This document shows, piece by piece, positions 11,458 through 13,411 of a DNA stretch of 13,411 nucleotides. Under the pieces are notes generated by a model. The model saw only the letters and a program-made list of their open reading frames with translations, was not told where the DNA came from and ran no database searches. Position 1 is the first letter of the stretch. Every line of letters starts with the position of its first letter. The stretch lies in the NCBI GenBank assembly GCA_937901285.1, contig CALCHI010000482.1, positions 1 through 13,411 of the forward strand, in the 5' to 3' direction. Made by a program: the position numbers and the translations under genes. Source of the DNA: UBA8437 sp003445035 (GTDB lineage Bacteria > Planctomycetota > Planctomycetia > Planctomycetales > Planctomycetaceae).

Positions 11458-13411
11458 TCATTGCGAGGCCTCCTGGTCGAGATCCAGGAACATCTGTCGC
11501 GGTCGCAACTGCCGGCTGTTGACCTTCAACACGACCCGGACATAGGTCACCCGGCGGCTCCCCGTCGCCGAAACCGGCTCCCCGTTGATCACCAACTCGG
11601 TCCCCGCCACCGTGCCCTCAGTCGACGCAGCGACCAGGCGTCCCAGCAGAACAGCCCGGTTGAGTGTCAACAGGTTCGAGAGGTCCAGTTCGGCGAGATC
11701 CCGGTTCTCCAGGCCGGTGTACCCGGTTCCCCCGGCAGCCTGGTGAAACGTCAGAATTTCGATCCAGTCGGCCGGATTGCGACTCCGAGGATCATACCGT
11801 CCCGGCACCGACAACACGTCAGAGCCAAAGCCATGCTTGCGGACGACTTTTCGGGTCGTCGTACGATTCAGATACCCCTTCAACGACTCGATGCGGATTC
11901 CCGATGTCCCCAGTCGCATCGATGTCCCCGTCTTCCATGATCTTCTCTTGCCGCCGACCGACCTCGCCAGGAAGACACGATTACCGTGGGCGATCAACCA
12001 GTCGTCCAGCGTGCCGGGCAGTCCGTGGCGGAGTTCTCCGGAAAGCTGGCCCACGCCGGTGCTCTCAAGACTTCCCGTCACCGGCGACTCGATCCGTGTC
12101 CGCCAGGACGCTGACATCGTGCGTGTCGACCACACCGCCACCGGCAGGTCGTCGATCATCGATTCGGACACACCCGTCGCCACACGGTAATCCGGTTCGG
12201 CCAATGCCCGGCGACCGTCCCGGTGCATCCCTCCGAATGATTCCTCAGGCACCCCGCTCCACACCACCTCGCGGTCCTCTCCACCGGGCCCCGCGGGTGC
12301 CGGATCATCCGACCAGTCGGCCGACTGGGCTTCGACCCGAAACCTCCGACTGTCCGCCGAATAGATGGTGGCCCAGGTGCGTCCGCCGATTCGTCCGGTC
12401 ACCGTGTCGACGTCGACGATGTCGAGTTGATTGACGAGAACATCTCGACCATTGGCAGCGTCACCGACCCAGACGGCCATTAGGGTCATGACCAAGATCA
12501 TCAGCGGCAGAGTCACCCAGGTCGCTCGCGGCCGTTTCAACACGTGACGAACGAACAGAAAATCCACCGGGCCGACCAGCAACAGAACCGCGATCACCAG
12601 CACCAGCACCTGCCAGATCTCCAGGCGGCTCACCTGTTCGAACTCGTCCTGCACGCCGTGCAACTGGGTCTTCAGGTCCGAGATGCCCGAATGGGACAGA
12701 GCTCCTCCTCGGCGAGTGCGTGACGAGCCGGCCCCGTCACCACCAATCACCGAATCGGCCGGTTCGGCCCCCTCGACAAGTCGCTCGATCAGGCGTGGCA
12801 ACGCCGACCAGCGAACCAGAGGATCGCGATCGATATCGACGGACAGCATCGTGACTCGGCCAAAGCCGTAAGCGGACACTCCCACCAGCGGCCCGGTTAG
12901 TGACGGGACCGACGTGCGACCATCAGACAATTCGAGCACCGTGCCGCGCACTCGTCCCTGAAACGGGATCCGCTGGCTGCCCACCGCCAGCGGCTCCAGG
13001 CCTCTCAGATCACTGTCGCTCATTTGTCGATCGGCGGCCGCTCGAACCGGAACCCATTCCGCCATTGGGCTCTTCAGCCAGCTGGCCCGTTGCGCCCCCA
13101 CCGAGATCACCAGGTGGCCTCCGGAGGCCACCCAGTCGGACATCACCTGGCTGTCGGCTTCTGTGATCTCATAACGGTCGCCCGCAGCGATCACGATCGC
13201 GTCAACCGCATCAAGATCGTGAATCCGATGCAACCGCTGTGCGGTCCCCGACAACGGAATTGCCCGTCGGGCCTCCTGGACCGGCTGATCCGCGTTCCGT
13301 TCGCGGCCGGTGATGTCCATCCCCGCCGCTCCACCCCACGCCAACCACAACGACTCCGACTGGCTCAACACCACCGGCCGCCCCTCGAAGGCGATCTCAA
13401 TCCGCTCGTCG
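11458..13411 (-). CDS. Large membrane protein, 5' end outside the window; likely accessory to the ABC transporter
   Basis: The frame is open to the right edge with 650 residues visible. A GTG at 13374 is probably an internal Val, because about 12 further codons upstream read sensibly (DERIEIAFEGRP). Numbering from that Val: residues 50-110 have an alpha/beta look, with HDLDAVDAIVIAAGDRYEI and SDWVASGGHLVISVG. This resembles the glutamine-amidotransferase-like/DUF4350-type fold found in GldG-like ABC accessory proteins. A linker (205-250) leads to two membrane helices (about 253-275 and 285-305). The remaining ~330 residues are probably an extracytoplasmic beta-rich domain, with YVRVVLKVNSRQLRPRQMFL near the end. 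I do not recognise a named family. It is 46 nt upstream of the ABC ATPase on the same strand, which argues for a shared complex. Confidence 0.8.
   Translation of the reverse strand, partial: DERIEIAFEGRPVVLSQSESLWLAWGGAAGMDITGRERNADQPVQEARRAIPLSGTAQRLHRIHDLDAVDAIVIAAGDRYEITEADSQVMSDWVASGGHLVISVGAQRASWLKSPMAEWVPVRAAADRQMSDSDLRGLEPLAVGSQRIPFQGRVRGTVLELSDGRTSVPSLTGPLVGVSAYGFGRVTMLSVDIDRDPLVRWSALPRLIERLVEGAEPADSVIGGDGAGSSRTRRGGALSHSGISDLKTQLHGVQDEFEQVSRLEIWQVLVLVIAVLLLVGPVDFLFVRHVLKRPRATWVTLPLMILVMTLMAVWVGDAANGRDVLVNQLDIVDVDTVTGRIGGRTWATIYSADSRRFRVEAQSADWSDDPAPAGPGGEDREVVWSGVPEESFGGMHRDGRRALAEPDYRVATGVSESMIDDLPVAVWSTRTMSASWRTRIESPVTGSLESTGVGQLSGELRHGLPGTLDDWLIAHGNRVFLARSVGGKRRSWKTGTSMRLGTSGIRIESLKGYLNRTTTRKVVRKHGFGSDVLSVPGRYDPRSRNPADWIEILTFHQAAGGTGYTGLENRDLAELDLSNLLTLNRAVLLGRLVAASTEGTVAGTELVINGEPVSATGSRRVTYVRVVLKVNSRQLRPRQMFLDLDQEASQ

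Noticed and set aside
1..13411. Mobile elements, CRISPR arrays, tRNA/rRNA genes, attachment sites
   Set aside because: No transposase or integrase frame, no spaced direct repeats, no tRNA-like cloverleaf and no rRNA sequence was seen on either strand.

Overview
The window is GC-rich (about 60% by eye) bacterial chromosome with tightly packed, mostly housekeeping genes. The gene content suggests a member of the Planctomycetota. The main pointers are a small N-terminal zinc-ribbon protein with a 'MWC..C' start and a two-helix membrane tail, a pyrophosphate-type phosphofructokinase, and an ABC ATPase next to a large membrane protein and a DUF420 protein. This assignment rests on recognised family flavour, not on a search.

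Layout. (1) The left edge carries the 3' end of a plus-strand gene (2-166), probably a phytanoyl-CoA dioxygenase (PhyH)-like protein. It converges on, and overlaps, the 3' end of a minus-strand MMPL/RND-type membrane transporter (64-2817). (2) Upstream of the transporter, also on the minus strand, is a two-gene unit: larB (nickel-pincer cofactor synthesis) followed 2 nt later by nnrD (NAD(P)HX dehydratase). Both enzymes act on pyridine dinucleotides. (3) A 166-nt divergent region separates larB from a plus-strand run: M24 (Xaa-Pro type) aminopeptidase, accB (biotin carboxyl carrier), accC (biotin carboxylase) and a phosphofructokinase whose active-site residues predict pyrophosphate as phosphoryl donor. 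(4) After a stem-loop and a good sigma-70-like promoter comes a zinc-ribbon/two-transmembrane protein of unknown function (8946-9959). (5) On the minus strand, running from the right edge to 9926, is a probable operon: a large membrane protein cut by the window edge, an ABC ATPase with a strong Shine-Dalgarno sequence and GTG start, and a DUF420 membrane protein. The DUF420 gene overlaps the zinc-ribbon gene tail-to-tail by 34 bp.

Working together: AccB and AccC form the biotin carboxylation half of acetyl-CoA carboxylase; the carboxyltransferase genes are not here. The phosphofructokinase is a glycolytic/gluconeogenic neighbour. The ABC ATPase probably drives an export permease encoded beyond the right edge, with the large membrane protein as an accessory. 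I see no mobile element, CRISPR array, tRNA, rRNA or phage gene. No gene-free stretch exceeds 170 nt.

The points most worth a second look are the PPi-type residues of the phosphofructokinase, larB without larC/larE beside nnrD, the unclassified zinc-ribbon membrane protein and its SD-containing 5' stem-loop, and the ABC/membrane protein/DUF420 operon. I found no clear evidence of a wholly new system.
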